NCBI GenBank assembly: GCA_902596515.1 | Contig: CACJUF010000001.1 | Coordinates: 124,001-188,000, forward strand | DNA: 64,000 nucleotides | Source of the DNA: an uncultured Pelagibacteraceae bacterium | GTDB taxonomy: Bacteria; Pseudomonadota; Alphaproteobacteria; Pelagibacterales; Pelagibacteraceae | Direction of reading: 5' to 3' | Shown here: piece by piece, positions 9,363-17,937 of the stretch | Layout of the letters: each line of letters opens with the position of its first letter | How positions within the stretch are numbered: the stretch's first letter is position 1 | Notes under the pieces: generated by a model | Databases searched by the model: none | Told to the model about the DNA's origin: nothing | What the model saw: only the letters and a program-made list of their open reading frames with translations | Translations under genes and position numbers: made by a program

Positions 9363-10379
9363 TTAACTAAAAGCTTCGACCCAAGTCCCTTGTGTAGATG
9401 CTTTAGAATACTCTGTTGCACGACCCTCAAAGAAGTTCATGTGCTCAACTGCATTTAACATTGTATCTAACCATCCAAGAGGATTTTTTTGTACATCGTA
9501 AATTGGTTCCAAGCCTAGTTGAACTAGTCTTCTATTACCAATAAATCTAATATAGTCTTTTACTTCTTTTGCAGTTAATCCTTCCATTGGACCCATTTCA
9601 AAAGCTAAATCTATAAAGGCATCCTCATGTTCAATAATAGTTCTGCAAGCTTCATATAATTCTTTTTTTAATTTTGGTGTCCAGATTTCTGGATTCTCTT
9701 TGATGAATTCTTTAAAAATTCTAATCATAGAATTACAGTGAAGAGTTTCATCTCTTACAGACCAAGTAACTATTTGTCCCATTCCTTTCATCTTATTGTG
9801 TCTTGGGAAATTTAAAAGAATCGCAAAACTTGCGAATAACTGTAGACCTTCGGTGAAAGCACTAAAGACTGCAACAGTTTTAGCAATGTCTTCTTTCGAA
9901 TTAACATTAAATCCTTGCATGTAATCATATTTGTCTTTCATTTCTTTATACTTCATAAATGCAGAATATTCTGACTCTGGCATTCCAATAGTATCTAATA
10001 AATGAGAATAAGCAGCGACATGAACTGTTTCCATTGCAGCAAAAGCTGTCATCATCATTAAAACTTCAGTTGGTTTAAAAACAGTTGTGTAATGTCTTAA
10101 ATAACAGTTATTAACTTCAACATCAGCTTGAGTAAAAAATCTAAAAATTTGAGTTAAAAGATTTTTTTCAGGTTGTGATAAATTTTTCTGCCAATCTCTA
10201 ACATCATCACCAAGTGGTACCTCCTCAGGTAACCAATGAATTCTTTGTTGCGTTAACCAAGCGTCATAACACCAAGGGTATCTAAATGGTTTGTAAACTG
10301 GATTTTCTACTAAAAGACCCATCTTTTTAGGTTGGATAATTTCTTTTTTTTCTACTTTGATTTTCTCTGCTACTGACAT
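9363..10379 (-). CDS. nrdB: Class I ribonucleotide reductase, beta (radical) subunit
   Basis: Houses the di-iron/tyrosyl radical used by NrdA to reduce ribonucleotides. Metal ligands and radical tyrosine appear in the helix METVHVAAYSH (E-x-x-H, then Tyr four residues later) with a further ligand in QADVEVNN; a later RDETLHCNSM gives the second E-x-x-H. About 338 residues. The ORF track starts at a GTG at 10388, but the ATG at 10379 (MSVAEK) is preferred because AGGAG lies eight bases upstream. The gene overlaps the end of nrdA by 10 bp, giving translational coupling. Confidence 0.95.
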   Translation of the reverse strand: MSVAEKIKVEKKEIIQPKKMGLLVENPVYKPFRYPWCYDAWLTQQRIHWLPEEVPLGDDVRDWQKNLSQPEKNLLTQIFRFFTQADVEVNNCYLRHYTTVFKPTEVLMMMTAFAAMETVHVAAYSHLLDTIGMPESEYSAFMKYKEMKDKYDYMQGFNVNSKEDIAKTVAVFSAFTEGLQLFASFAILLNFPRHNKMKGMGQIVTWSVRDETLHCNSMIRIFKEFIKENPEIWTPKLKKELYEACRTIIEHEDAFIDLAFEMGPMEGLTAKEVKDYIRFIGNRRLVQLGLEPIYDVQKNPLGWLDTMLNAVEHMNFFEGRATEYSKASTQGTWVEAFS

Positions 10380-12310
10380 GATAAACACTCCTCGTATTCT
10401 GGTTCTTCGTTAGTTTGTTGATTTTTAGATTTATATACATTAGCCGTGATATCAGTTGATTGAGCATTATTGATATTTTCAGCTCTTTGAATTGATTTTG
10501 ATCTACAGTAATAAAGGCTTTTCAAACCTTTTTTCCATGCATCAAAATGAATTCTATGTAATTCTTTTTTGTGAACGTCTGCTGGTAAAAACAAATTGAC
10601 TGATTGTGCTTGAGAAATAAATGGTGTCCTATCACCACTCAACTCAATAATCCATTTTTGATTTAACTCAAAAGCAGTTTTAAAAACATCTTTTTCTAAA
10701 TCAGTTAAAAAATCTAGATGTGAAACTGAACCTTGATTGGTAGTTATTGTTGACCATGTTTCATCATCATTCTTACCGTGACTTTCCAAAATCTCTTCAA
10801 GATACCTATTTCTGACATTGAAAGATCCTGACAAAGTTTTGTGAGTATAACTGTTAGCTGCAATAGGTTCTACTCCTGGTGATGCACCTCCGCAGATTAT
10901 TGAAATAGATGCAGTTGGTGCAATTGCAGTTTTGTTTGAAAATCTCTCTTTAAAACCATATTCTGCAGCATCTGGACATGCACCTCTTTCTTCAGCTAAA
11001 TCTTTTGAGGCTTGGTTTACCTTTTCATGAATATTTTTAAAAATCTTTTTATTCCATGACTTTGCCATAACAGACTCGAGTGGAATTCTTTTTTTCTGCA
11101 AGAAAGAATGGAAACCCATCACTCCTAATCCAACACTTCTTTCTCTCTCAGCAGAGTATTTAGCATCTTTAAACTGCTCAGGGGCTTTGTTAATAAAATC
11201 AGATAAAACATTATCTAAAAATCTCATTACATCTCCAATCATATCTGGATCATCTTTCCACTCATCATACTTTTCTAAATTTAATGAAGACAAACAACAA
11301 ACAGCTGTTCTATCTCTTCCATCTTTATCGATACCAGTAGGTAAAGTTATTTCACTGCAAAGGTTTGAAGTTTTAACTGTAAGGTTAGCAAGCTTATGAT
11401 GTTGCGGTATTTGTCTATTAACAGTATCGATGTAAATAATGTAAGGTTCGCCTGTTTCAATTCTCGCTGTTAATAATCTAATCCATAAATTTCTTGCGGA
11501 TATAGTTTGTTGAATAGTTCCGTCAGCAGGACTCTTTAGCGCCCATTGCTCATCATTTTCTACAGCTCGCATAAATGCATCTGAAACTAAAACACCGTGG
11601 TGTAAATTTAATGCTTTTCTGTTCGGATCACCACCAGTTGGTCTTCTCATTTCCATAAACTCTTCTATTTCAGGATGGTCAATCGGAAGATAACATGCTG
11701 CAGATCCTCTTCTTAATGAACCTTGGCTGATTGCCATAGTTAATGAGTCCATCACTTTTATAAACGGAATAATCCCAGAAGTTTTTCCAACTTTACCAAT
11801 CTTCTCACCTATTGATCTTAAATTTCCCCAATAACTTCCAATACCTCCACCTTTTGCGGCTAACCAAACATTTTCACTCCAAAGATCTAGAATGCCACCT
11901 AAGCTATCTGATGCTTCATTTAAAAAACATGAAATTGGTAATCCTCTTTTAGTTCCACCATTAGACAAAACAGGTGTAGCCGGCATGAACCAGAGATTAC
12001 TTATATAATTATAAATTCTTTGCGCATGCAAATTATCGTCAGCATATGTACTAGCTACTCTTGCAAATAAATCTTGAAAAGACTCATTGTGACCAAGGTA
12101 TCTGTCTTTTAAAGTTGCCTTACCAAAATCAGTTAGGTTTATATCTTTTGATCGGTCAATTTTAATTATTATGCCCTTATCATTTTGAAATAATTCAGTT
12201 TCATTATTTAAAGAGAATAAATCTGGTCTATTGCTTTTTTGGACTTCTTTGACCTCGGGGCTATATTCAGAGACAGCTTTCTTTAATGCCTGCGATAGTA
12301 TTTTATTCAT
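10370..12310 (-). CDS. nrdA: Class I ribonucleotide reductase, alpha (catalytic) subunit
   Basis: Reduces ribonucleoside diphosphates to deoxyribonucleotides with NrdB. Hallmarks are LPISCF (first substrate cysteine), NLCSEI holding the N-x-C-x-E active-site triad, GSLRRGSAACYLPI, and the C-terminal redox pair in EECLSCQ. It is 646 residues long, shorter than the E. coli-type enzyme (about 760), and begins almost directly with the catalytic barrel region. The N-terminal ATP-cone allosteric domain therefore appears to be missing. A pair of NrdR-type operators lies 35-81 bp upstream of the ATG. It forms an operon with nrdB. Confidence 0.95.
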   Translation of the reverse strand: MNKILSQALKKAVSEYSPEVKEVQKSNRPDLFSLNNETELFQNDKGIIIKIDRSKDINLTDFGKATLKDRYLGHNESFQDLFARVASTYADDNLHAQRIYNYISNLWFMPATPVLSNGGTKRGLPISCFLNEASDSLGGILDLWSENVWLAAKGGGIGSYWGNLRSIGEKIGKVGKTSGIIPFIKVMDSLTMAISQGSLRRGSAACYLPIDHPEIEEFMEMRRPTGGDPNRKALNLHHGVLVSDAFMRAVENDEQWALKSPADGTIQQTISARNLWIRLLTARIETGEPYIIYIDTVNRQIPQHHKLANLTVKTSNLCSEITLPTGIDKDGRDRTAVCCLSSLNLEKYDEWKDDPDMIGDVMRFLDNVLSDFINKAPEQFKDAKYSAERERSVGLGVMGFHSFLQKKRIPLESVMAKSWNKKIFKNIHEKVNQASKDLAEERGACPDAAEYGFKERFSNKTAIAPTASISIICGGASPGVEPIAANSYTHKTLSGSFNVRNRYLEEILESHGKNDDETWSTITTNQGSVSHLDFLTDLEKDVFKTAFELNQKWIIELSGDRTPFISQAQSVNLFLPADVHKKELHRIHFDAWKKGLKSLYYCRSKSIQRAENINNAQSTDITANVYKSKNQQTNEEPEYEECLSCQ

Positions 12311-12344
12311 TTTTTGTTAATATATCTTGTTAATATAGCGAAAA

Positions 12345-12391
12345 CAACTATATGTTGTGTACGCTTGGTGTTAATATACTAAATATTATGT
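12345..12391 (-). promoter_or_regulatory. Paired NrdR-box-like operators upstream of nrdA
   Basis: Two 16-bp sites resemble the recalled NrdR consensus acaCwAtATaTwGtgt. Site 1 (12345-12360, read on minus) is ACACAACATATAGTTG, with 9 of 10 core positions matching. Site 2 (12376-12391, read on plus) is ATACTAAATATTATGT, with about 13 of 16 positions matching. Their starts are 31 bp apart, the three-helical-turn spacing known for NrdR box pairs. They lie between nrdA and the divergent phosphohexomutase, so NrdR repression of nrdAB is the natural reading. No nrdR gene is in the window. Confidence 0.7.
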
Positions 12392-12468
12392 AAATCAACA
12401 GAACATTTATAGAACAGTGAAAAAAAAATTCAACTATAAAAATGAAAAAAATGTAAGTAATTAACAGC

Positions 12469-13923
12469 ATGTCTCAATCAATAAAAATAGACCCCTTCGG
12501 TTTTAGAGAATATGACGCAAGATGGATTTACGAAAAAGACATTAATGAGCTAGGAATTACGAATCTTGGAAAAGGTCTAGGTACCCAAATTAAAGAACAT
12601 ACTAAAAAAACAAATCCAAGAGTAATAGTTGGACATGATTACAGATCATACAGCGAAAAAATAAAGTCAGCTTTAAAAAAGGGTTTGCTATCAACTGGAT
12701 GTTTTATTGAAGATGTTGGTTTATCTCTATCACCAATGGTTTATTTCGCACAATTTAATTTAAATGCTGATGCAGTTGCTATGGTAACAGCTAGTCATAA
12801 TGAAAATGGCTGGACGGGGGTAAAAATGGGTATCGAAAAAGGATTAACGCATGCACCCGAGGAAATGAAAGAATTAAAAAAAATTACCTTAAATGAAAAT
12901 TTTACTAAAGGTAATGGTAATGAAAAAGAAATTAAAAATTTTGATAAAGTTTATAAAGAGGATTTGATAAGTAAGAATAAGTTAAAAAAGAAAATAAAAG
13001 CTGTTGTTGCTTGTGGTAATGGTACAGCAGGGATTTTTGCTCCTGATATACTAAGAGGTATTGGGTGTGAAGTAATAGAATTGGACTGTAATTTAGATTG
13101 GAATTTCCCAAAATATAATCCAAACCCTGAAGATTTAGAGATGCTTCATGCAATTGTTAAATCAGTAAAACAAAACAATGCTGATATTGGTTTTGGTTTT
13201 GATGGAGATGGTGATCGTGTTGGTGTAATTGATAATAAGGGAAACGAAATTTTTTCTGATAAAATAGGCTTATTGATTGCTAGAAATTTATCTAATTCGC
13301 ATAAAAATTCAAAGTTTATTGTTGATGTAAAATCTACTGGTCTTTATTCAACTGACAAAATTTTAAACAAAAATCAATGTGAAACTTTATATTGGAAAAC
13401 AGGTCATTCTCACATCAAAAGAAAAGTGCATAATGAAAAAGCTTTAGCTGGATTTGAAAAAAGTGGACACTTTTTTTTTAATCAACCATTAGGTTACGGT
13501 TACGATGACGGAATTAATTCAGCAATTCAAGTTTGTCACTTATTAAATAATGAAGATAAAAAAATGAGTGAAATAATTAAAGAACTTCCAACCACTTACC
13601 AGTCCCCAACAATGGCGCCTTTTTGTAAAGATGAAGAAAAATACAATGTAGTTGACGAAATGGTAAGAGAGTTTAAAAAAATAAAAGACCAAAAAATAAA
13701 AATAGATAATCAGGAAATAAAAGAGATTATAACTGTTAATGGGGTTAGATTTTCTTTTGAAGATGGTTCTTGGGGTTTAATTCGAGCATCCTCTAATAAA
13801 CCCTCTTTAGTTGTAGTGACTGAAAGCCCTACTTCTGATGAAAGAAAATTAAATATTTTTAAATTCATCGATAAAACATTAATGAAAACTGGCAAGATTG
13901 GTGAGTACGATCAAAAAATTTAA
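12469..13923 (+). CDS. Phosphomannomutase / phosphoglucomutase family enzyme
   Basis: Interconverts hexose 6- and 1-phosphates for sugar nucleotide or storage metabolism. The 484-residue protein has the four alpha-D-phosphohexomutase regions. The phosphoserine loop is TASHNENGWTGVKMG near residue 106, the Mg-binding loop is GFDGDGDRVGVID, the sugar-binding segment is GFEKSGHFFF, and the C-terminal phosphate loop is RASSNKPS. The AlgC/ManB/Pgm branches differ mainly in the sugar loop, so the preferred sugar is uncertain. It is transcribed divergently from nrdA; a terminator-like hairpin follows about 65 bp after its stop. Confidence 0.85.
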   Translation: MSQSIKIDPFGFREYDARWIYEKDINELGITNLGKGLGTQIKEHTKKTNPRVIVGHDYRSYSEKIKSALKKGLLSTGCFIEDVGLSLSPMVYFAQFNLNADAVAMVTASHNENGWTGVKMGIEKGLTHAPEEMKELKKITLNENFTKGNGNEKEIKNFDKVYKEDLISKNKLKKKIKAVVACGNGTAGIFAPDILRGIGCEVIELDCNLDWNFPKYNPNPEDLEMLHAIVKSVKQNNADIGFGFDGDGDRVGVIDNKGNEIFSDKIGLLIARNLSNSHKNSKFIVDVKSTGLYSTDKILNKNQCETLYWKTGHSHIKRKVHNEKALAGFEKSGHFFFNQPLGYGYDDGINSAIQVCHLLNNEDKKMSEIIKELPTTYQSPTMAPFCKDEEKYNVVDEMVREFKKIKDQKIKIDNQEIKEIITVNGVRFSFEDGSWGLIRASSNKPSLVVVTESPTSDERKLNIFKFIDKTLMKTGKIGEYDQKI

Positions 13924-13987
13924 TAAGGGAAAGATTCAACTAAAAAGTGTTCATAAAACTGTAAAGAATCATTTATTATAAGTTTGT

Positions 13988-14026
13988 GAGGTGATGGAGG
14001 GAGACTGAAGTCACCTCTTTTTTTTT
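13988..14026 (+). terminator. Terminator-like hairpin abutting the DUF2061 start codon
   Basis: GAGGTGA (13988-13994) pairs perfectly with TCACCTC (14011-14017) around a 16-base purine-rich loop, followed by a run of nine T that ends at the ATG of the next gene. It fits a rho-independent terminator for the phosphohexomutase gene. The loop contains GGAGG, and the stem/T-run is the entire leader of the DUF2061 gene, so a regulatory role on that gene is also possible. Confidence 0.6.
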
Positions 14027-14227
14027 ATGGCAGATAAAAAAATTAGATCAATAGCTAAAACTTTTTCTTGGAGATTTATCATTTTTGTTTATTGGGTAAT
14101 TTTTGGATACATTTACACTGGAACATTTACAGGTGCAGGGATACTCGGTGTTGGATCAATAGTTCCACTTTTTTTTTACTATTTTCATGAGAGAATTTGG
14201 AACAAGGTTAAATGGGGAACTGGTTAA
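14027..14227 (+). CDS. DUF2061 small membrane protein
   Basis: A 66-residue protein of the DUF2061 family, function unknown. An N-terminal basic segment with SWRFIIF is followed by two hydrophobic helices (about 17-34 and 38-52) and the family ending FHERIW. Its ATG directly follows the T-run of a terminator-like hairpin and there is no ordinary Shine-Dalgarno site at normal spacing; the only GGAGG is inside the hairpin loop. It ends 2 bp before the stop of the convergent TauE/SafE gene. Membrane location is inferred from hydrophobicity only. Confidence 0.78.
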   Translation: MADKKIRSIAKTFSWRFIIFVYWVIFGYIYTGTFTGAGILGVGSIVPLFFYYFHERIWNKVKWGTG

Positions 14228-14229
14228 TA

Positions 14230-15066
14230 TCAATTTATTGATAAGTATTCAAAAAAAGATCTAATCGATACAATAATTAAGAATATCCCAAAGATCTTGC
14301 TCAATATATTTTTATCTATTTTATACACCGCTTTCGCGCCTACTCTAGCCATTATCATTGTCACTGGCACGAAAACTAGAAATCCGAGTAAATTCACATA
14401 TCCAAGACTGTAGGGTGTATTAATATTATCTATAATTTTACCTCCAGTAATCATTGTAATTGTACCAAATACAGCAATCAAAAAACCAACTCCTGCTGCA
14501 GTTCCTATTGATCTCCTAATATCGTATCCAAAAGTTCTCATAAAAGGAACCATTAATGAACCACCACCAATCCCTAGTAATACAGATATGAAACCAATAA
14601 TAACTCCAGAAATATTTTTAGCAGAGTCAGAAATCATTTTTGGATTTTTTAAAAGCTGTTCTCTAAAAAAGATAAAGAATAAACCAACTATAAAAGCCAT
14701 AATAGAAAAGAATAAAACGAAAGCTGGTGTTTTTAAATTTACTGCTAAAAATGTTCCCCCGATAACTCCAAATAAAATAAATATACCAAAGGATTTTATG
14801 AGTTTAAAATCAACTGCATCATACTCCATATGAGTTTTTGTTGATATGATAGAAGTTGGAATTATAATTGCTAATGAAGTACCAACTGAAAGATGCATTC
14901 TTGTTGCAATATCAAAATCTAAAACAGTAAAAGCATAATAAAGAGCAGGCACTATTATAATACCACCACCAACTCCTAATAAACCCGCCATAAAACCAGC
15001 AACAGATGCTGCTAAAGATAAAACAAATAAAAGATTTATAATTTCATTTATGTCTAAAGTTTCCAT
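14230..15066 (-). CDS. TauE/SafE-family membrane exporter
   Basis: A 278-residue polytopic membrane protein of the TauE/SafE (formerly DUF81) family, which exports sulfite, sulfoacetate or related organosulfur anions. The repeated family motif appears as GLLGVGGGIIIVPAL near residue 30 and again as LLGIGGGSLMVPFM in the second half, with about eight hydrophobic segments. Its start shares a base with the stop of dusA (TAATG). Substrate cannot be read from sequence; sulfite export would fit the sulfonate genes around 42-54 kb, but that is inference across 28 kb. Confidence 0.82.
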   Translation of the reverse strand: METLDINEIINLLFVLSLAASVAGFMAGLLGVGGGIIIVPALYYAFTVLDFDIATRMHLSVGTSLAIIIPTSIISTKTHMEYDAVDFKLIKSFGIFILFGVIGGTFLAVNLKTPAFVLFFSIMAFIVGLFFIFFREQLLKNPKMISDSAKNISGVIIGFISVLLGIGGGSLMVPFMRTFGYDIRRSIGTAAGVGFLIAVFGTITMITGGKIIDNINTPYSLGYVNLLGFLVFVPVTMIMARVGAKAVYKIDKNILSKIFGIFLIIVSIRSFFEYLSIN

Positions 15067-16070
15067 TATGAGTTGGCCTGAATTGCCTTTTCATTATTCT
15101 GAACAATAGTCATAATATGTTTTGCTTTTTGAAAATCAGAGTCTCTTGCCATCATGTTATCACTTAAATATCTTTTCCATTCTTTTGAGCCAACTTGTCC
15201 GTGATATAAACCTACTGTATGTCTCATTATATGATTTATTTTTGTTCCTAATTTTACTTCTCTATCAGCATACTCTAAAAGTTTTTCTACAACTTGTTCC
15301 CTTGTAGGACTAATCTTTGTTTTGAATATTTCTTTTTCAATATCAATTAAAGAATATGGATTTTGATATATTGATCTTCCTATCATTACACCATCACAAA
15401 GCTTTAAATGATTATTTATTTCCTCAACTTTTGTGATTCCACCATTTATAATTATTTCTAAATTAGGATTATCTTTTTTAATATCATAAACCATTTTATA
15501 ATTTAATTTTGGAATGTTTAAATTTTGTTTGGGAGATAAACCTGTCAAGATTGCTTTCCTTGCATGCAATATAAATGTTTTTGAACCAGCATCTCTCATC
15601 TTATGAATAAAATTATTTAAATAATCAAATTCCTCTGTATCATCGAAACCAATTCTTGTCTTAGCTGTAACAGGAATTTTACATGCATTAACCATTGAAT
15701 TAATACATTCGGCAACCAAATCGGGTTCTTTAATTAAACATGCACCAAATTTATTTTTTTGAACTTTTTTGCTAGGACAACCAAGATTAATATTAATTTC
15801 ATCATAACCCATATCCTCTGCAATTTTAGCTACTTCTGCTAACTCCTCTTTATTAGATCCACCCACTTGTAGAGCTAATGGTTTTTCTTCAGGACTAAAA
15901 GATAAAATTTTTTTTCTATCGCCATGAATTGCAGATTTTGTTGCAACCATCTCAGTATAGAGCATTACATTTTTGCTCATTAGTCTTAAAAAGAAACGAT
16001 CATGCCTATCAGTACAATCCATCATTGGGGCAACTGATATTTTTCTGTTTATTTTTTTTTTAGAATCCAA
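15066..16070 (-). CDS. dusA: tRNA-dihydrouridine synthase A
   Basis: FMN enzyme that reduces uridine to dihydrouridine in tRNA D-loops. The 334-residue protein has the DusA-type start APMMDCTDRHDRFF, the active-site loop NLGCPSKKVQ with the catalytic cysteine, KFGACLIKEP, and the FMN phosphate region INGGIT plus DGVMIGRSIYQNPY. DusA assignment over DusB/C rests on the MMDxTDRH motif. It overlaps dctM by 11 bp at its start and the TauE/SafE gene by 1 bp at its end. Confidence 0.92.
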   Translation of the reverse strand: MDSKKKINRKISVAPMMDCTDRHDRFFLRLMSKNVMLYTEMVATKSAIHGDRKKILSFSPEEKPLALQVGGSNKEELAEVAKIAEDMGYDEININLGCPSKKVQKNKFGACLIKEPDLVAECINSMVNACKIPVTAKTRIGFDDTEEFDYLNNFIHKMRDAGSKTFILHARKAILTGLSPKQNLNIPKLNYKMVYDIKKDNPNLEIIINGGITKVEEINNHLKLCDGVMIGRSIYQNPYSLIDIEKEIFKTKISPTREQVVEKLLEYADREVKLGTKINHIMRHTVGLYHGQVGSKEWKRYLSDNMMARDSDFQKAKHIMTIVQNNEKAIQANS

Positions 16071-17391
16071 GGTCTTTACCCATTATTTTATCAGGTAACC
16101 ATGTAACAATCTCAGGAAAAATACATAAAATTACTATAGCTAAAGCCATAATTATCATAAACGGTATAGATCCTTTTAAAATTTCTGACAAACTAACGTC
16201 TGGGGTAATTCCTTTTATAATATAAAGATTTAATCCAACTGGTGGTGTAATTAAGCCAATCTCCATATTGATTGTAAATACTATTGCAAACCAATATGGG
16301 TCAAAACCTAAAGTAGTAATAACTGGCAATAATATTGCTGAAGTCATTACAATAACTGCAACCGGCGGTAAAAAGAAACCAGCTATTAAAAGAAATATGT
16401 TTATTAGAATGAACACAACCCATTTGTTAGAGCTTAATTCGACCATGCTCTGTGCTAATGACTGAGTTACATACAGTTGTGATAGAGTGAATGCAAAAAG
16501 ATATGAGGCAGCGATAATGAACATTATCATTACACTTTCTTTCATAGAAACTTTAACAATGTTCCAAATCTTTTTTGGCTGATAAATTTTGTAAACGACA
16601 GCGATTAAAACAAAAACTAAGAATGCCCCTACTCCAGATGCCTCAGATGGTGTTGCAACTCCTCCATAAAGTACATACAGAACTCCTGCTATAATTGCTA
16701 AAAAAGGAAGAATTCTCGGTAAAACTTCAAGTTTTTCTTTTAGAGTTGGTCTTACTCTATTTCTTAAAGCTTTTGCTGCATCTTTATCAATAAAATAACT
16801 GTGTATTAGAGCCCATATCGCAAACATACCTGCCAACATAAAACCTGGCACAAGACCACATAAAAATAATCTTCCAATAGATGTACCCGTTGCAATTCCA
16901 TAAACTATCAAAACAATACTAGGTGGAATTAAAACTCCTAAAGTTCCACCTGCTGCAATGGTTCCTGTTGCGATTTGATCGGAATAACCTCTTTTTCTCA
17001 TTTCAGGTATTCCCATTGTCCCAATCGCAGCACAAGTTGCAGGACTAGATCCGCTTAAAGCTGCAAAAATTGAACAAGCGCCAATATTTGAAATTACCAA
17101 TCCACCTGGTACTCTCCAAAGCCATCTATCTAATCCTGTATATAAATCTTTTCCAGCGGGAGAGTTGGCAACAGCCATTCCCATTAAAATAAACATTGGT
17201 ATAGAAAGCAAAACAAATGAATTTAATCCTGCAAAAAATGTTTCAGCAAATACATCAAGCATTTGAAAACCTTCAAATGTAACTAAAAGAGCTATCGAAA
17301 CAAAACTCAAACCAAATGCAATTGGAATTCCAGAAAAAAGTACCAATAAAGTAAAAACCGCAACAATTAATGCTATAATCAGTGGATCCAT
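16060..17391 (-). CDS. dctM: TRAP transporter large permease (DctM-type)
   Basis: The large membrane subunit of a tripartite ATP-independent periplasmic transporter, which drives uptake by ion symport. 443 residues with about 12 hydrophobic segments. Family-typical stretches include GIPIAFGL near residue 22, SIPMFILMG, GSSPATCAAIG and GGTLGVLIPPSI. It follows dctQ with no spacer and is the third gene of dctP-dctQ-dctM. Length and motifs are normal for DctM. The substrate is set by the DctP partner and is not evident. Confidence 0.93.
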   Translation of the reverse strand: MDPLIIALIVAVFTLLVLFSGIPIAFGLSFVSIALLVTFEGFQMLDVFAETFFAGLNSFVLLSIPMFILMGMAVANSPAGKDLYTGLDRWLWRVPGGLVISNIGACSIFAALSGSSPATCAAIGTMGIPEMRKRGYSDQIATGTIAAGGTLGVLIPPSIVLIVYGIATGTSIGRLFLCGLVPGFMLAGMFAIWALIHSYFIDKDAAKALRNRVRPTLKEKLEVLPRILPFLAIIAGVLYVLYGGVATPSEASGVGAFLVFVLIAVVYKIYQPKKIWNIVKVSMKESVMIMFIIAASYLFAFTLSQLYVTQSLAQSMVELSSNKWVVFILINIFLLIAGFFLPPVAVIVMTSAILLPVITTLGFDPYWFAIVFTINMEIGLITPPVGLNLYIIKGITPDVSLSEILKGSIPFMIIMALAIVILCIFPEIVTWLPDKIMGKDLGF

Positions 17392-17886
17392 TTATTTAAA
17401 ATCCTTTTCATCAGTTAATTTTATAATTTCTGCAATATACTGTAATATCATCAATAAAGCCCCTAACATCATTGATGAATATGGTATCCATAGTGGTGGA
17501 TCCCACACTGTTCCTGTTGAATAATTTTTGGTAAATGCTTCCTCGAACATTAAGAAACCAAAATAAAATAAAATTAGGAAAAATAATAAACTTATAGAAG
17601 ATGTAAAAATTTTTAATCTAATTATATTTTTTTTGGATAAAAAATCATAAATCCATTCCATGCTCACATGAGCTTTCTCACTTAGAACGTATACACTTCC
17701 TATAAAAGTTGAAGCAACTAACAGCATAGTTACAAGTTCTGTTTGCCATGTAATTGCTCTTTGAAAAAAATATCTTTCAAAAACAAGTTCAACGATTACC
17801 AAGATTGATAAGAGCAATGCTAATACAGCGAAAGCACCACATGCTTTAGCTATTAGATCACAAAATTGAAGATACTTTTTTTTCAT
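17392..17886 (-). CDS. dctQ: TRAP transporter small permease (DctQ-type)
   Basis: The small four-helix membrane subunit of the same TRAP transporter. 164 residues with four hydrophobic segments (about 16-36, 49-68, 89-111, 133-155) and the central WQTELVTMLLVASTF and EKAHVSMEW stretch typical of the DctQ family. Its ATG directly follows the U-run of the hairpin that separates it from dctP, so its expression relative to dctP may be set by read-through. Its stop directly abuts the dctM start. Confidence 0.9.
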   Translation of the reverse strand: MKKKYLQFCDLIAKACGAFAVLALLLSILVIVELVFERYFFQRAITWQTELVTMLLVASTFIGSVYVLSEKAHVSMEWIYDFLSKKNIIRLKIFTSSISLLFFLILFYFGFLMFEEAFTKNYSTGTVWDPPLWIPYSSMMLGALLMILQYIAEIIKLTDEKDFK

Positions 17887-17923
17887 AAAAAAAACCCCTA
17901 TTTAATAAGAATAAATAGGGGTT
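17887..17923 (-). terminator. Intrinsic terminator/attenuator between dctP and dctQ
   Basis: On the minus strand AACCCCTATTTA (17893-17904) and TAAATAGGGGTT (17912-17923) form a perfect 12-bp stem with a 7-base loop. The RNA continues into a U8 run that ends at the dctQ start codon. This is a textbook terminator placed inside the operon. The likely effect is more binding-protein mRNA than permease mRNA. Confidence 0.85.
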
Positions 17924-17937
17924 CTTTATATATTATT

